From Costus lasius (taxonomy: Eukaryota > Streptophyta > Magnoliopsida > Zingiberales > Costaceae), in the NCBI GenBank assembly GCA_027563935.2, contig CM050448.1:63291843-63355842 (forward strand): a stretch of DNA of 64,000 bases. Direction: 5' to 3'. Both the position numbers and the translations under genes were made by a program. Below, one piece after another: positions 32,101 to 45,060 of this stretch. The notes below the pieces were generated by a model. It saw nothing but the letters and a program-made list of their open reading frames with translations. It was not told the origin of the DNA and did not search any database. The stretch's first letter is position 1. Every line of letters begins with the position of its first letter.

Positions 32101-32996
32101 ATATAGGAGAAGCAGCCTATGTATTAGGTGTGAAGATCTACAGAGATAGATCTAAAAGGCTTCTCGGGCTGTGCCAGAGTACTTACATCGATAAAGTCCT
32201 GGAGAGATTCCATTTAGAGAATTCTAAAAGAGGATATCTTCCAGTCAGACATGGTCTGAATCTTTCAAAGAGTCAGTGTCCACAAACACAGACTGAGAAA
32301 GATGAAATGGACAATACGCCTTATGCTTCGGCTATTGGGTCCATTATGTATGCGATGTTGTGTACTCGCCCAGACGTCGCTTACGGGTTAAGCGTGACCA
32401 GTCGGTTCCAAAGTAATCCAGGTCAGGCGCACTGGATTGCAGTCAAGAACATTTTAAAATATCTTCGGAGGACCAAAGATATGTTCTTGGTGTATGGTGG
32501 TCAGGAAGAACTCAGTATTGAAGGATATACTGACGCTTCGTTCCAATCTGACCAGGATGATTTCCGATCGCAATCAGGCTATGTGTTTAGCTTGAATGGA
32601 GGTGCTGTGGTGTGGAAAAGTTTCAAACAGTCCATCGTTGCTGATTCCACAACAGAAGCCGAGTATGTTGCTGCCTCAGAAGCATCTAAGGAGGCAGTGT
32701 GGATTCGTAAGTACATTCAGGAACTTGGTGTTGTTCCTTCGAGTGAAGATCCTTTGGTTATCTTCTGTGATAACATTGGAGCAATCGCACAAGCAAAGGA
32801 ACCACGGTCGCACCAGAAGTCCAAGCACATACAGAGACGGTTTCACTTGATCCGGGAGATCATTGATCGTGGCGAGATCAAAGTCTGCAAGGTTCATACA
32901 GATGACAATCTGGCTGACCCGCTTACCAAGCCTCTGGCGCAGCAGAAGCATGAGAAGCACTGTAATAATATGGGTTTGAGGTTACTCAACCATTAG
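29112..32996 (+). pseudogene. gag-pol: Gag-Pol of copia B, one nonsense codon in Gag
   Basis: Full-length frame of 1295 codons like A, interrupted only by TAG at 29559-29561 (codon 150, Gln expected from the other copies). After it the phase continues unbroken to the natural stop. Pol domains look complete: VLDTACG protease, HSRLGHI and HSDVCGP integrase, YVDD reverse transcriptase, YTDAS and TTEAEY RNase H. The zinc knuckle is CFHCGQLGHWKKDS, with the last Cys replaced by Ser. Compared with A there are three extra codons in the linker (EPIEQV). It could not make full Gag-Pol itself but might be mobilised in trans. Confidence 0.94.
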
Positions 32997-33016
32997 ATTA
33001 AGTGCAAGTGGGAGAT

Positions 33017-33181
33017 TGTTGGGGTATGCCCTTAAGGCTAATGTTTGAGGCCTTGGGATTGTATCAGTATCATGTATAAACTCTTAAGTTTATAAAGGCA
33101 ATGGTTGTTATTCAGTTTGTTACATCATCTGCTGCAATATGTATACTTCTGAATAATGTCTCAATGCTGTTCAGCTAGGCT
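33017..33181 (+). repeat. 3' LTR of copia B, first part
   Basis: The first 165 bp of B's 3' LTR match 25592 onwards and end at AGGCT (33177-33181), the duplicated target of copia C. The rest resumes at 42278. Confidence 0.95.
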
Positions 33182-34865
33182 TGTTGGGGTATGCCCTTAA
33201 GGCTAATGTTTGAGGCCTTGGGATTGTAACAGTATCATGTATAAACTCTTATGTTTATAAAGGCAATGGTTGTTATTCAGTTTGTTATATTATCTGCTGC
33301 AATATATTTACTTCTGAATAATGTCTCAATGCTGTTCAGCTGGGCTGACATGCAGTAAAGTCCTTAGTCGATATATCTTGGTGAACATGAGACAGCCTTG
33401 ATATGATTGAGACTAATATGTGTTCTAGTCTTACAGGATGCTTCGAGCATGGAATAAGATGTAGACTCATGGGTACATTGGATGTACTGGACAGACCCTA
33501 CTAGGATATTCAATTGCTTGTCACAATGTGAATAATCCTTGATTGCAACAAGTGGCACATTTCCTCTGACTTGAGATCACTTGTGTTTCTAAATGATGAT
33601 TGTCATTGTTTTGAGGTGGTTCAATATCATTTGAAACATAATGGTTATAGACTATCTTGGATGGTGAGCTTGAGTCATGTTAGGGCACTAGTGATAGATA
33701 TAGGATTGCCGTCTCCTTAATTGGAGTGTGATGTTCTAAAGGGGCCCCCCTGGATGAGATGATTGAGAAAGTGTATGGCCATACCCAGGTGACAATGTTC
33801 ATCTGATCTAATCATGCTCATCATATTGGAGTTACAGGCTTGACACGCTTGTCCAATAAGAACATCCAGTGGCAAAGGAATCATGTATGCCTAGTGAGTT
33901 GATTCACACTTGTGCTGTGGTTTGGGTGTAGTCTTGGAAGACTCTTTCCTTTATATCGGGAGACAGTGATGTGTTGCTAGATACCCCTCACTGATCGTGA
34001 TAACGTAAGTTATCGTTACCGACATTTAAAGGAAACCCTTAGGGTCGCAGAATTTGATGATATGGCTTACTTAAGTCAGATCGTATGGACTGAATTGTCT
34101 TGGTTCAGTTTAAAGGGATTTAATCTCTGATTGTAAGTGAGATCTGGTCTGATCATGTTTGATTGATTAGGGCTTGAGATCGGTAAGCTTCGATCGAGAG
34201 AATGGATGCTAGATCAGTGAGATCAGCAGCATCAAGAGATCAACGGTCAGATCAAGAACCTTAGGGTTTAATGTGATCTGGACTAATGGCTTGGGTTAAT
34301 TGGTTTTTGAACCAAACCAAATTGAACCAGCTCATTGAGTGAGCGCATGGTTCAAGAAGAGATGAGTTTGCGCATGGGGTGAACCCATGGTCGCATGAAC
34401 GTTTGGGGTTTACTATTTTTAGAAGCCATGACTTCTAAACGTGGGAGCGCCTCACGTTCACGCCTAAGACGCTCTAATCTCTCGCCTCTCCTTTCTCGGG
34501 TCGCAAACAAGAGCTCTCTTGTGTGTGGTGAAGAGGTTGACGAAAAGGAGAAGGAAGAAATCGCCAAGCAAAGGATTCTCTTCTCTTCCATACGACAAGG
34601 ACTCCTTAGAACCTTGCTAGCACAAGGAGCACTAAGGGAGTAGGCGATCACATCTTGTGTGCATCTTCTCTGGAGGGGAGCGACTTCACTCTCTGCTTCC
34701 AAGTCGCCATCCATACAATGGCATCGGTATGATTTCTTCTCTGATATTTGAAATCGATTTTGTTGATCATATTACATGCATAGATCTTAGAAACCCCTTC
34801 CGCTGCATCAATGCCTTCATATGCGCCTATTAGGGTTTCGCCCTCCCCTTGTTAGGGGACTTTCA
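33182..34865 (+). repeat. 5' LTR of copia C
   Basis: 1684 bp, TGTTGGGG to TTTCA. The GATAAC/GTTATC hairpin with loop GTAA is at 33999-34014. The candidate start and donor ATGGCATCG|GTATGA is at 34718-34732. The end has CCCC/GGGG arms around TTGTTA. A 120-codon frame on the other strand (34352-34714), repeated in the 3' LTR, shows no family signature. Confidence 0.96.
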
Positions 34866-36661
34866 ATTGGTATCAGAGCCGGTTTTTGCATGTTTATATG
34901 ATTGCTTAAGGCTTTGTGATCCTTGTTTGTGTATGACTGCTTAGATCTCTAACATGCGAAAAATTACATGTTAAGTTGTTGCATATGCACAATCTTGATT
35001 CTTGTTTACTTGGCGCATGTTTGTGGGCGCATAGTTGTTTTTTCTCAAACATTTCATGACTTGCGCGCCTACATTAGATCTAAGAGCGCCTACTATAAAC
35101 CCTTAGACGGGTTGATAGGGTTGAAGTCACAGTCTAGGTAAGATCCAACCAGTCTGATCAGACCATCTGACAGCCTAGATGGGTCGACCAGATGGCACCT
35201 GTGCGCAAGCACAAGGTGGCTATAGGTCGACTGCAGACAGGTGTGTAGCGAGGTCTGGTTGAGACAACTAGTGAACACGCATGAGTTAGGCTCGGGGTCA
35301 CACCCGCTTGCCAAAACTCATGTAGGTTGTTCAGCCCTAGCGCATGCATGGTTGACCATTGGGTCAACTCAAGTCAGTTAGGACTTGGTGCATGCAAGGG
35401 CAGTGGATCTGACTAGCTGATGAGTGGATCCCTATTAATGGACCGTTGTAAGGTAGTAGGGCACATAAGAAAAATAAAATGGATTTCAATGGGGTTTTGA
35501 AAAAATTTTATTTTATGGATCACATGTTGATTGATGCCATCTGCTTGTCTATTTCATCTTATGTGGGACGCCTAATTAATGTGTGCTGTGCTGGGGCCTG
35601 CGTGCCTGTCTTAAAGATGTAAATTAATTAATGTGATCTGCGCATCACATGTTATTTAATTTATTAAATGTAATTGACCTGCGAGTCAATCTTGTCTAGA
35701 TAGATTATTTTGTAATTTAATCAGACAAGAGCACAGAGCACACTTGGCAGAGGCGCATGCAGCAGTGGCTTGACCAGGTGGGAGGTCCAGGGTTCGACTC
35801 TGGGACCAGGCGCATTTACCTGGTGGGCGCACCTGAGCTGCAGTGGGCGCTTGGGCCCTGGGTTGGGCCAGATAAGGAGCAAAAGACCCATGAAGAAAAG
35901 CAAGTGAAGACTTAAGTTTAATTTAAGGTCTAACTTAGGCTTAATGGGCTTTTACCACATAAGATCAGCATGCTTTCTATTTATTGCTTTTATAATTAGA
36001 ATTGCATGAGTTTATCTTCTGCTATCACCATAGGAATTGCATGATAGTGAAGAAGATAAAAGACCGTTAAAATCCAACGCTAAAATATCAAGCTCGTAAG
36101 CCTTCTGACGCGAAACCTCACTGTTCTGATTATCGTTGGAGCCGTGTTGTACCCACTCAGTGGGCACGTCCATCTATCTTCAGACGGTGCGCGATTACAC
36201 CTGCGTGTTACAGAGAAGGGATTTATCGCTTCTCGTTGCTCAGCATAGCACGTGGTGGTCCAGGGAGTAGGTCGGGTCAGCTTGACCATGTAGGCTACAT
36301 ATGTGGCGCATATGGTAGCACATGGAGGCAGCCATCTGTGGGGTCAGAGATTGTGTTGTACCAACTCAGTTGGCACAGTCTGCTGGATTGCCCAGATGAA
36401 GGGGAATCGCACGGGTTGGCGATTGGCAGGGACTGCCTACCAGAAATTAGTGCTTGTACTCTCTGTGCATCTTATCTCGCCTGAGCGGGACGCTGAGACC
36501 AAGTATGAAATCTGGATCCCATCTCACTAAAAGAGTTCTACTCTTTCGGGCTGTTTTGCTGGATTTTTCAGCCAGATAAAATAGTGAGAAAAAGAATCTT
36601 TCTTAAGTCCTGATCGATTCTTAACATTGATACTGACCTTGCTGTTCTTGCATTGTTGTAG
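34727..36661 (+). other. Predicted leader intron of copia C
   Basis: Donor TCG|GTATGATT inside the LTR; acceptor TTGTTGTAG ending at 36661. The joined frame reads Met-Ala-Ser and then Ile-Pro-Ala-Ala-Thr-Asn-Thr before the gag Met. Confidence 0.6.
34868..34879 (+). other. Primer binding site of copia C
   Basis: TGGTATCAGAGC, two bases after the 5' LTR; initiator tRNA-Met primer. Confidence 0.96.
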
Positions 36662-36682
36662 ATACCTGCAGCAACGAACACC
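34880..36682 (+). other. Structured leader of copia C
   Basis: Same hairpin series as A. HP2 has AGATTGTG against CACAGTCT, so one pair is G-T. HP4 keeps AAAGAGT/ACTCTTT with its loop changed to TCT. The next stem is GGCTG/CAGCC where A has GACTG/CAGTC, a matched change. The T-arm-like hairpin is at 35787-35803. Confidence 0.78.
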
Positions 36683-39600
36683 ATGAGCTTCAATGTGCGA
36701 TCCCTACTGGAAAGGGAGAAGTTTGCTGGGCCGAACTTCTCAGACTAGTACGGACACCTTAAGATTGTTCTTAAGGCAGAGAGGAAACTGTATGTCCTCG
36801 AGACGGCTGTGCCGCCTCAACCCGCTGCGAACGCCGCAAGGGCGGTTCGTGAAGCTTATGAAAAGCACGTCAATGATAGCATTGATGTCGCTTGCCTGAT
36901 GCTAGCGTCTATGACGCCACCGCTGCAGCGTCAGCATGAGGATATGTCGGCTATACAAATTATAGCGAACCTCAAGATACTGTATGCTGCACAGGCGAGG
37001 ACAGAACGCTATAATCTGACCAAGCTTTTCTTTCAGAGCAAACTGGCTGAAGGGAGCCCAGTGGGAGCTCACGTGCTTAAGATGATTGGGAACAAGGAGG
37101 CTCTAGAGAAACTGGGGCATACCATCAATCAGGAGCTTGCTGTAGACATTATTCTGCAGTCTCTCCCGCCCTCTTTCGATGCGTTCATCATTAACTTTAA
37201 TATGAACAAAATCGACTGTACTCCGGCAGAGCTGCTGAATATGCTCTTGACTACTGAGGAGACTCTGAAGGGAAAGCCTTCTACCTCTGTCTTAATGGTT
37301 CCTTCTAGGAACAAGAAGAAGGGGAAGAAGGGCAAGGCCCCCATCAAGAGTTACAGCAAGGCTCTGATGCAAAAAGTTAAGCGGTCTAAGGAATACAGAT
37401 GTTTCCACTGTGGCCAGCTAGGTCACTGGAAAAAGGACTATAAAGCGCTCCAAGGAGACAAGAGGGGAAGCATCGCTTCTGGCTCAGGTATATACGTGAC
37501 GGAAGTCATGGTTTCATCTTCTTCTATTTCATGGGTGTTGGACACTGCATGTGGAGTTCACATTTGTTCAAATGTACAGGAACTCAAGAGAAGAAGACAG
37601 GTGGGACAGCATGAGGTGGACCTACGATTTGGAAACGGGGCACGGGTTGCTGCTGTTGCTGTAGGAGACTATTTCATCTCTTTACCATCTGGACTTGTAT
37701 TAGAACTGAGCAATTGTTACTTTGTTCCCAGCATTACTAAAAATATTATCTCCATTCCTGCTCTTGTCAGGAAGGGGTTTTCCTTTGAATGCAATATTTC
37801 AAAGTGTGTTCTTTCTTTAGATAATATTGTTTATGCTACTGGTTCAATTAACAATGGGTTATTCATGTTGGACATGGAATGTTCTATACAAAACATTGAT
37901 AATAAGAAAGCCAAGTATGCTGATGACAGCACCTTGCAATGGCATAGTCGTTTAGGCCATATTAACAAGAAGCGCATTAAGCGGTTGCATGATTATGGAC
38001 TGCTGGGATCATTCTCCTATGAGGAGATTGATACATGCAAAGCTTGTTTAATGGGTAAAATGACGAAGTCACCTTTTCCCCACAAAGGTCAAAGTGCTTC
38101 AGGTTTACTTGACCTTATACACAGTGATGTGTGTGGGCCATTTAGTAAACATGCCAAAGGTGGCTATCAGTACTTCATTACCTTCACTGATGATTTCAGT
38201 AGGTATGGGTATGTCTATCTTATGAGACACAAGAGTGAATCTTTTGACAAGTTCAAAGAGTTCAAGAATGAAGTACAGAATCAGCTTGGCCGAAATATCA
38301 AGGCACTTCGTTCTGATCGAGGTGGAGAATACTTGAGTCATGCGTTTACTGACTATCTGAAGGAGTGTGGGATTATCTCACAGCTCACTCCGCCAGGAAC
38401 ACCGCAATGGAATGGTGTGTCCGAAAGGAGAAATAGAACGTTACTTGATATGGTTCGTTCTATGATGAGTCAGGCTACTCTTCCATATTCCTTTTGGGGA
38501 TTTGCACTGGAGACAGCTGCAAAGGTGCTAAACCGAGTGCCATCCAAGGCAGTTTCTAAGACGCCATATGAGTTATGGTATGGGAAACAGCCGAGCTTGA
38601 CATTTATCAGGATCTGGGGTTGCGAGGCTTATGTCAAAAAGCTCGCCTCTGGGAAACTAGAGAGCAAATCTGACAAATGTATCTTTGTCGGTTACCCTAA
38701 GGAAAGTAAGGGTTATTATTTCTACGATCCCAAAGAGAACAAAGTATTTGTTGCTCAGACGGCCATATTTCTTGAGAAGGAGTATCTTCTGCAAGAGGCC
38801 AGTGGGAGAGAAATAAAGCTGGATGAGAATCCAGAGGAAGGACAAAGTGCTCAAGCACAGTTGGATGAGCCTGAGCTAGTAGAACAGGTTACTGAACAAC
38901 CTGAGGCTCAGATATCACGGGAACCGCGAAGATCGGGAAGGATCCGTCGACAGCCTGAGCGCTATGACGGAGTCTACATCATTGATAATGATGAACCCCT
39001 CACTTATGCGGATGCGGTCAGTGGACCGGAGTCAGCGAGATGGCTTGAAGCTATGCGCGCCGAGATGGACTCCATGTCAGATAACCACGTATGGGATTTG
39101 GTTGATCCGCCTCCGGGAGTTATCCCTATAGGCTGCAAATGGATCTTCAAGAAGAAGATTGACATGGATGGTAACGTGGTTACCTATAAAGGCAGGCTAG
39201 TTGCGAAAGGTTTCAAACAAATCTACGGGATAGATTATGATGAAACTTTCTCACCTGTAGCTATGTTTAAGTCTATTCGGATTCTTTTCGCGATAGTAGC
39301 ATATTATGATTATGAGATCTGGCAAATGGATGTGAAGACAGCTTTCCTTAATGGAAATCTGGATGAGGATGTGTATATGACACAACCAGAAGGTTTCACT
39401 AATCCATCAGATCGTCATAAAATATGCAAGTTAAAGAAGTCTATTTATGGACTTAAACAAGCATCGAGAAGCTGGAATATTCGTTTTGATGAATCTATCT
39501 CTGAGTTTGGTTTCATCAAGAACGAGGATGACCCGTGTGTATATAAGAGGTTTAGTGGGAGCGTGATTACTTTCCTAGTCCTCTACGTCGATGACATCTT

Positions 39601-40567
39601 GATCATTGGAAATGACATTCCTGAAATGCATGCGGTTAAGGCATGGTTAAGGAAATGTTTCCAGATGAAAGATCTAGGAGAAGCAGCCTATATATTAGGT
39701 GTGAAGATCTACAGGGATAGATCTAAGAGGCTTCTCGGGCTGTGCCAGAGTACTTACATCGATAAGGTCCTGGAGAGATTCCATTTAGAGAATTCTAAAA
39801 GAGGATATCTTCCAGTCAGACATGGTCTGAATCTTTCGAAGAGTCAGTGTCCACAAACACAGACTGAGAAAGATGAAATGGACAATACGCCTTATGCTTC
39901 GGCTATTGAGTCCACTATGTATGCGATGTTGTGTACTCGCCCAGACGTTGCTTACGGGTTAAGCGTGACCAGTCGGTTCCAAAGTAATCCAGGATTGGCG
40001 CACTGGATTGCAGTCAAGAACATTTTAAAATATCTTCGGAGGACCAAAGATATGTTCTTGATATATGGTGGTCAAGAAGAACTCAGTATTGAAGGATATA
40101 CTGACGCTTCGTTCCAGTCAGACCAGGATGATTTCCGATCGCAATCAGGCTATATTTTTAGCTTCAATGGAGGAGCGGTGGTGTGGAAGAGTTTCAAACA
40201 ATCAACTGTTGCTGATTCCACAACAGAAGCCGAGTATGTTGCAGCCTCGGAAGCATCCAAGGAGGCAGTGTGGATTCGTAAGTTCGTGAGAGAACTTGGT
40301 GTTGTTCCTTCGAGTGCAGATGCTTTGGTTATCTTTTGTGATAACACTGGAGCAATCGCACAAGCAAAGGAACCACGGTCGCACCAGAAGTCCAAGCACA
40401 TACAGAGACGGTTTCATTTGATCCGGGAGATCATTGATCGTGGCGAGATCAAAGTCTGCAAGGTTCATACAGATGACAATCTGGCTGACCCGCTTACCAA
40501 GCCTCTGGCGCAGCAGAAGCATGAGAAGCACTGTAATAATATGGGTTTGAGATTACTCAACCATTAG
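36683..40567 (+). pseudogene. gag-pol: Gag-Pol of copia C, early nonsense codon
   Basis: A 1295-codon frame with TAG at 36746-36748 (codon 22) where Trp stands in A, B and D. The rest is open to 40567, so an internal Met at 36809 could start a shortened product missing the Gag N-terminus. Zinc knuckle CFHCGQLGHWKKDY has lost its last Cys. Protease (VLDTACG), integrase D,D-35-E, YVDD reverse transcriptase and RNase H motifs are otherwise intact. GSIMYAML is altered to ESTMYAML in the RT-RNase H region. Confidence 0.94.
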
Positions 40568-40587
40568 ATTAAGTGCAAGTGGGAGAT

Positions 40588-42272
40588 TGTTGGGGTATGC
40601 CCTTAAGGCTAATGTTTGAGGCCTTGGGATTGTAACAGTATCATGTATAAACTCTTATGTTTATAAAGGCAATGGTTGTTATTCAGTTTGTTATATTATC
40701 TGCTGCAATATATATACTTCTGAATAATGTCTCATTGCTGTTCAGCTGGGCTGACATGCAGTAAAGTCCTTAGTCGATATATCTTGGTGAACATGAGACA
40801 GCCTTGATATGATTGAGACTAATATGTGTTCTAGTCTGATAGGATACTTCGAGCATGGAATAAGATGTAGACTCATGGGTACATTGGATGTACTGGACAG
40901 ACCCTACTAGGATATTCAATTGCTTGTCACAATGTGAATAATCCTTGATTGCAACAAGTGGCACATTTCCTCTGACTTGAGATCACTTGTGTTTCTAAAT
41001 GATGATTGTCATTGTTTTGAGGTGGTTCAATATCATTTGAAACATAATGGTTATAGACTATCTTGGATGGTGAGCTTGAGTCATGTTAGGGCACTAGTGA
41101 TAGATATAGGATTGCCGTCTCCTTAATTGGAGTGTGATGTTCTAAAGGGGCCCCCCTGGATGAGATGATTGAGAAAGTGTATGGCCATACCCAGGTGACA
41201 ATGTTCATCTGATCTAATCATGCTCATCATATTGGAGTTACAGGCTTGACACGCTTGTCCAATAAGAACATCCAGTGGCAAAGGAATCATGTATGCCTAG
41301 TGAGTTGATTCACACTTGTGCTGTGGTTTGGGTGTAGTCTTGGAAGACTCTTTCCTTTATATTGGGAGACAGTGATGTGTTGCTAGATACCCCTCACTGA
41401 TCGTGATAACGTAAGTTATCGTTACCGACATTTAAAGGAAACCCTTAGGGTCGCACAATTTGATGATATGGCTTACTTAAGTCAGATCGTATGGACTGAA
41501 TTGTCTTGGTTCAGTTTAAAGGGATTTAATCTCTGATTGTAAGTGAGATCTGGTCTGATCATGTTTGATTGATTAGGGCTTGAGATCGGTAAGCTTCGAT
41601 CGAGAGAATGGATTCTAGATCAGTGAGATCAGCAGCATCAAGAGATCAACGGTCAGATCAAGAACCTTAGGGTTTAATGTGATCTGGACTAATGGCTTGG
41701 GTTAATTGGTTTTTGAACCAAACCAAATTGAACCAGCTCATTGAGTGAGCGCATGGTTCAAGAAGAGATGAGTTTGCGCATGGGGTGAACCCATGGTCGC
41801 ATGAACGTTTGGGGTTTACTATTTTTAGAAGCCATGACTTCTAAACGTGGGAGCGCCTCACGTTCACGCCTAAGACGCTCTAATCTCTCGCCTCTCCTTT
41901 CTCGGGTCGCAAACAAGAGCTCTCTTGTGTGTGGTGAAGAGGTTGACGAAAAGGAGAAGGAAGAAATCGCCAAGCAAAGGATTCTCTTCTCTTCCATACG
42001 ACAAGGACTCCTTAGAACCTTGCTAGCACAAGGAGCACTAAGGGAGTAGGCGATCACATCTTGTGTGCGTCTTCTCTGGAGGGGAGCGACTTCACTCTCT
42101 GCTTCCAAGTCGCCATCCATACAATGGCATCGGTATGATTTCTTCTCTGATATTTGAAATCGATTTTGTTGATCATATTACATGCATAGATCTTAGAAAC
42201 CCCTTCCGCTGCATCAAAGCCTTCATATGCGCCTATTAGGGTTTCGCCCTCCCCTTGTTTAGGGGACTTTCA
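40588..42272 (+). repeat. 3' LTR of copia C
   Basis: 1685 bp, preceded by the polypurine tract (40571-40587). It ends TTTCA and is followed by AGGCT, after which B's 3' LTR continues in register. Confidence 0.96.
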
Positions 42273-42277
42273 AGGCT

Positions 42278-43791
42278 GACATGCTATATGTCCTTAGTCG
42301 AGATATCTTGGTGAACATGAGACAGCCTTGATATGATTGAGACTAATATGTGTTCTAATCTTATAGGATGCTTCGAGCATGGAATAAGATGTAGACTCAT
42401 GGGTACATTGGTTGTACTGGACAGACCCTACTAGGATATTCAATTGCTTGTCACAATGTGAATAATCCTTGTATGCAACAAGTGGCACATTTCCTCTGAC
42501 TTGAGATCACTTGTGTTTCTAAATGATGGTTTTCATTGTTTTGAGGTAGTTCAATATCATTTGAAACATAATGGTTATAGACTATCTTGGATAATGATCA
42601 TGAGTCAGGTTAGGGCACTAGTGATAGATATAGGATTGCCGTCTCCTTGATTGGAGTGTGATGTTCTAAAGGGGCCCCCCTGGATGAGATGATTGAGAAA
42701 GTGTATGGCCATACCCAGATGACTGTGATCATCTGATCTAATCATGTTCATCATATTGGAGTTACAGGCTTGACTAGCTTGTCCAATAAGAACATCCAGT
42801 GGCAAAGGAAACTTGTTTGCCTTGTGAGTAGATTCACACTTGTGCTGTGGTTTGGGTGTAGTCTTGGAAGACTCTTTCCTTTATATCGGGAGACAGTGAT
42901 GTGTTGCTAGATACCCCTCACTGATCGTGATAACGTAAGTTATCGTTACCGACATTTAAAGGAAACCCTCAGGGTCGCACAATTTGATGATATGGCTTAC
43001 TTAAGTCAGATCGTGTGGACTGAATTGTTTGGGTTCAGTTTAAAAGGGATTTAATCTCTGATTGTAAGTGAGATCTGGTCTGATCATGTTTGATTGATTA
43101 GGGCTTGAGATCGGTAAGCTTTGATCGAGAGAATGGATGTTAGATCGGTGAGATCAGCAGCATCAGAGATGAGCGGTTAGATCTGGGACCATTGGGTCCA
43201 GTTAGATCTAGACCATGACTTGGGCTATTTTGGTTTGGTCTTTGAACCAACCTTATTAGAACCGGTTCACTTAGGTGAACGCTTGGTTCAAAGAGAGTGG
43301 CGTATGCGATCGGTTCACTTGATGTAAACGCTTGATCGCATGAGAGTTGAAGGCGAGTTTATGGCTTGCTATTTTTAGAAACCACGCCCCACGTTCAATG
43401 TGAACGTTACTCTCGTCGCTCCTCTTCGCTCTTGTTCTCGTGTGGCTTGTGTCAACGAGAGATAGAGAAGCATTCGGCGAAGGAGAATTCGCCAAGCAAC
43501 TCATCTCATCTTCCCTCACGGATCGAGACCTCTTGGAGCCTTGCTAGCACAAGGAGTACCAAGGGAGTAGGCGACTTCTTCATCTAGTGTGCACATCCTT
43601 TGGAGGAGATCCTCTCGCTCTCTCTTCTTCCAAATTGCCATCCAAGCGAAATGGCTATGGTATGAATCCAATCTTTATGAAGTTGATCATGTGTTCTTGC
43701 TAATGATCTTATGAAACCCTTGATTCCGCATGAAATTTTATTTGCGCCACTTATTGGGTTTCGCCCCCCCCCTTCTAGAAAGGGGTCTTAA
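42278..43791 (+). repeat. 3' LTR of copia B, second part
   Basis: Continues B's LTR from the copia C insertion point (GACATGCTATATG). It has 9 C in the terminal C tract against 13 in the 5' LTR. The last bases read CTTAA where the 5' LTR has CTTACA, so the terminal C is lost. AATTC (43792-43796) follows. Confidence 0.94.
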
Positions 43792-43796
43792 AATTC

Positions 43797-44874
43797 TTCA
43801 CAGATCATACATCCAGAGTCAGGGTTGTGGGTTTCTTCATGGTTTTCCTCATATGTTTCCTCATGTTTTTCTTCACCTAAGTATATGACTCTCTTGGGGC
43901 AGTCTTTCATGTAATGTCCTACTTGGTGACAAGCATGGATAGTGACTCTAGGTTCTTGGACAGTTCTAGGTCTAGAGGGTGTTGATGTTGGGGCTTTGGG
44001 TTGGGAGCTTGAGGGGTTTGATGTAGGTGTCTTAGGATAAGTTCTAGGGGAACTAAACTCCCTCCTAAAAGCTCTCTTTTGGTTTTCCTCTACCTCTAAG
44101 GCTCTTTGGTAGGTGATTTCTCTAGACTCTATTTGGAAATATGTCATTCCTCTTTTGATCTCGGGTCTAAGTCCATTCTTATATCTGCTAAGGGAGACAT
44201 GGGATTCTTCATGGATGCCACTCCTTAAAAGGAGCTCATCAAACCTAGTGGTGTAATCAGTGACAGATTGGCTACCTTGGACTAGGCTCATGGCTTCATC
44301 AATTATCTTGAGTTGGAAGTAAGGAGGGACATACTTTTCCCTAAGCTTTTCTCACATATCTTCCCATCTCTCAATAGGAGTGCGCCTAAACATTTCTTGG
44401 TTTCTCTCTACACTCGTCCAGTATAATCTAGCTGTACCCTCTAAGAGATAACGGGTGAACCTAACCTTAGATCGACTAGGCATCATGCTCCAATCAAAAT
44501 ATCGTTCGAGTTTGTCAACCCAATCTAAGAACTCTCTAGGGTCAAGGGAACCACTAAAGGTTGGGGGGGGGGGTGAGTTTGATGTTGCGTTGTACATCAT
44601 CCTCCCTAGGTCTGTGGCGAGTTTGAGCAGGTGGTTCATCCCATTCAGGTTCTTGGTCTTCCCTAGGAAAATTCCTATTGTCTTGAGTGGGTTGCTCTAG
44701 GATGGGTTCACTTGAGGGGCAACTAGGGGATCTAGAGCCTCTACGGATTTCTAGATTTTGAATCCTAGTGTCCATTTGGTCAAACCTATTCATTATCATT
44801 TGAAACATCCTACCAGTCTCATTAGGTTCAGTTTCAGGGTGATTATTGTAGTTTGTTCCAGATCTAGTAGTCAT
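43797..44874 (-). pseudogene. Gypsy Gag with frameshift in a homopolymer
   Basis: Begins MTTRSGTNYNN with a Met-rich, coiled-coil-like N-terminus (FQMIMNRFDQMDTRIQNLE). A frameshift occurs at an 11-base G run (about 44564-44574 in + view). The capsid-like domain follows (PPPPTFSGSLDPREFLDWVDKLERYFDW), a stop at about 44350, then DEAMSLVQGSQSVTDYTTRFDELL, and a zinc knuckle reading CHQVGHYMKDC, whose first Cys is replaced by His (HACHQVGH). The gene is cut at the copia B insertion and its downstream protease is at 25586. Confidence 0.85.
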
Positions 44875-45045
44875 TGTGGTAGTAGTTTTAAAAGAAAGTA
44901 GTTTTTGAAAATAAGGCTCCTAAGAATAGTATGATAAGAGATAGTAGCCAATTATGAAAAACCACTTTCTTTAAAACACCTAGGTCCAAGAAAAGTCTTA
45001 GAAGTTGAAAATTAGTTTTGAGGCTAAAAATCTATTCTAAGATAG

Positions 45046-45057
45046 GCTCTGATACCA
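45046..45057 (-). other. Primer binding site of the - strand gypsy element
   Basis: The reverse complement reads TGGTATCAGAGC, three bases after the 5' LTR end, about 170 bp before the gag start on the minus strand. Confidence 0.88.
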
Positions 45058-45060
45058 AAC

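Larger units (their letters stand above)
33182..42272 (+). mobile_element. Copia element C, nested in the 3' LTR of B
   Basis: Complete element with LTRs of 1684 and 1685 bp, flanked by AGGCT at 33177-33181 and 42273-42277. About ten substitutions and one single-base indel separate its LTRs (0.6%). It must be younger than B although its LTR divergence is similar, so both inserted within a short time. It belongs to the same family but has its own LTR subtype around 34250-34400. Confidence 0.96.
25592..43791 (+). mobile_element. Copia element B, complete structure, hosts copia C
   Basis: Angela/BARE-like element inserted in the - strand gypsy element with duplication AATTC at 25587-25591 and 43792-43796. 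Its 3' LTR is split by copia C. Removing C gives a 1679-bp 3' LTR against 1684 bp at the 5' end; the five missing bases are four from the C tract and one C at the very end. I count about eight substitutions between its LTRs, roughly 0.5%. Confidence 0.95.

Noticed and set aside
34352..34714. 120-codon frame on the - strand in the LTR of copia C (repeated at 41758-42120)
   Set aside because: It lies wholly inside an LTR, has no family signature, and is antisense to the predicted leader exon; repetition reflects the LTR pair only.
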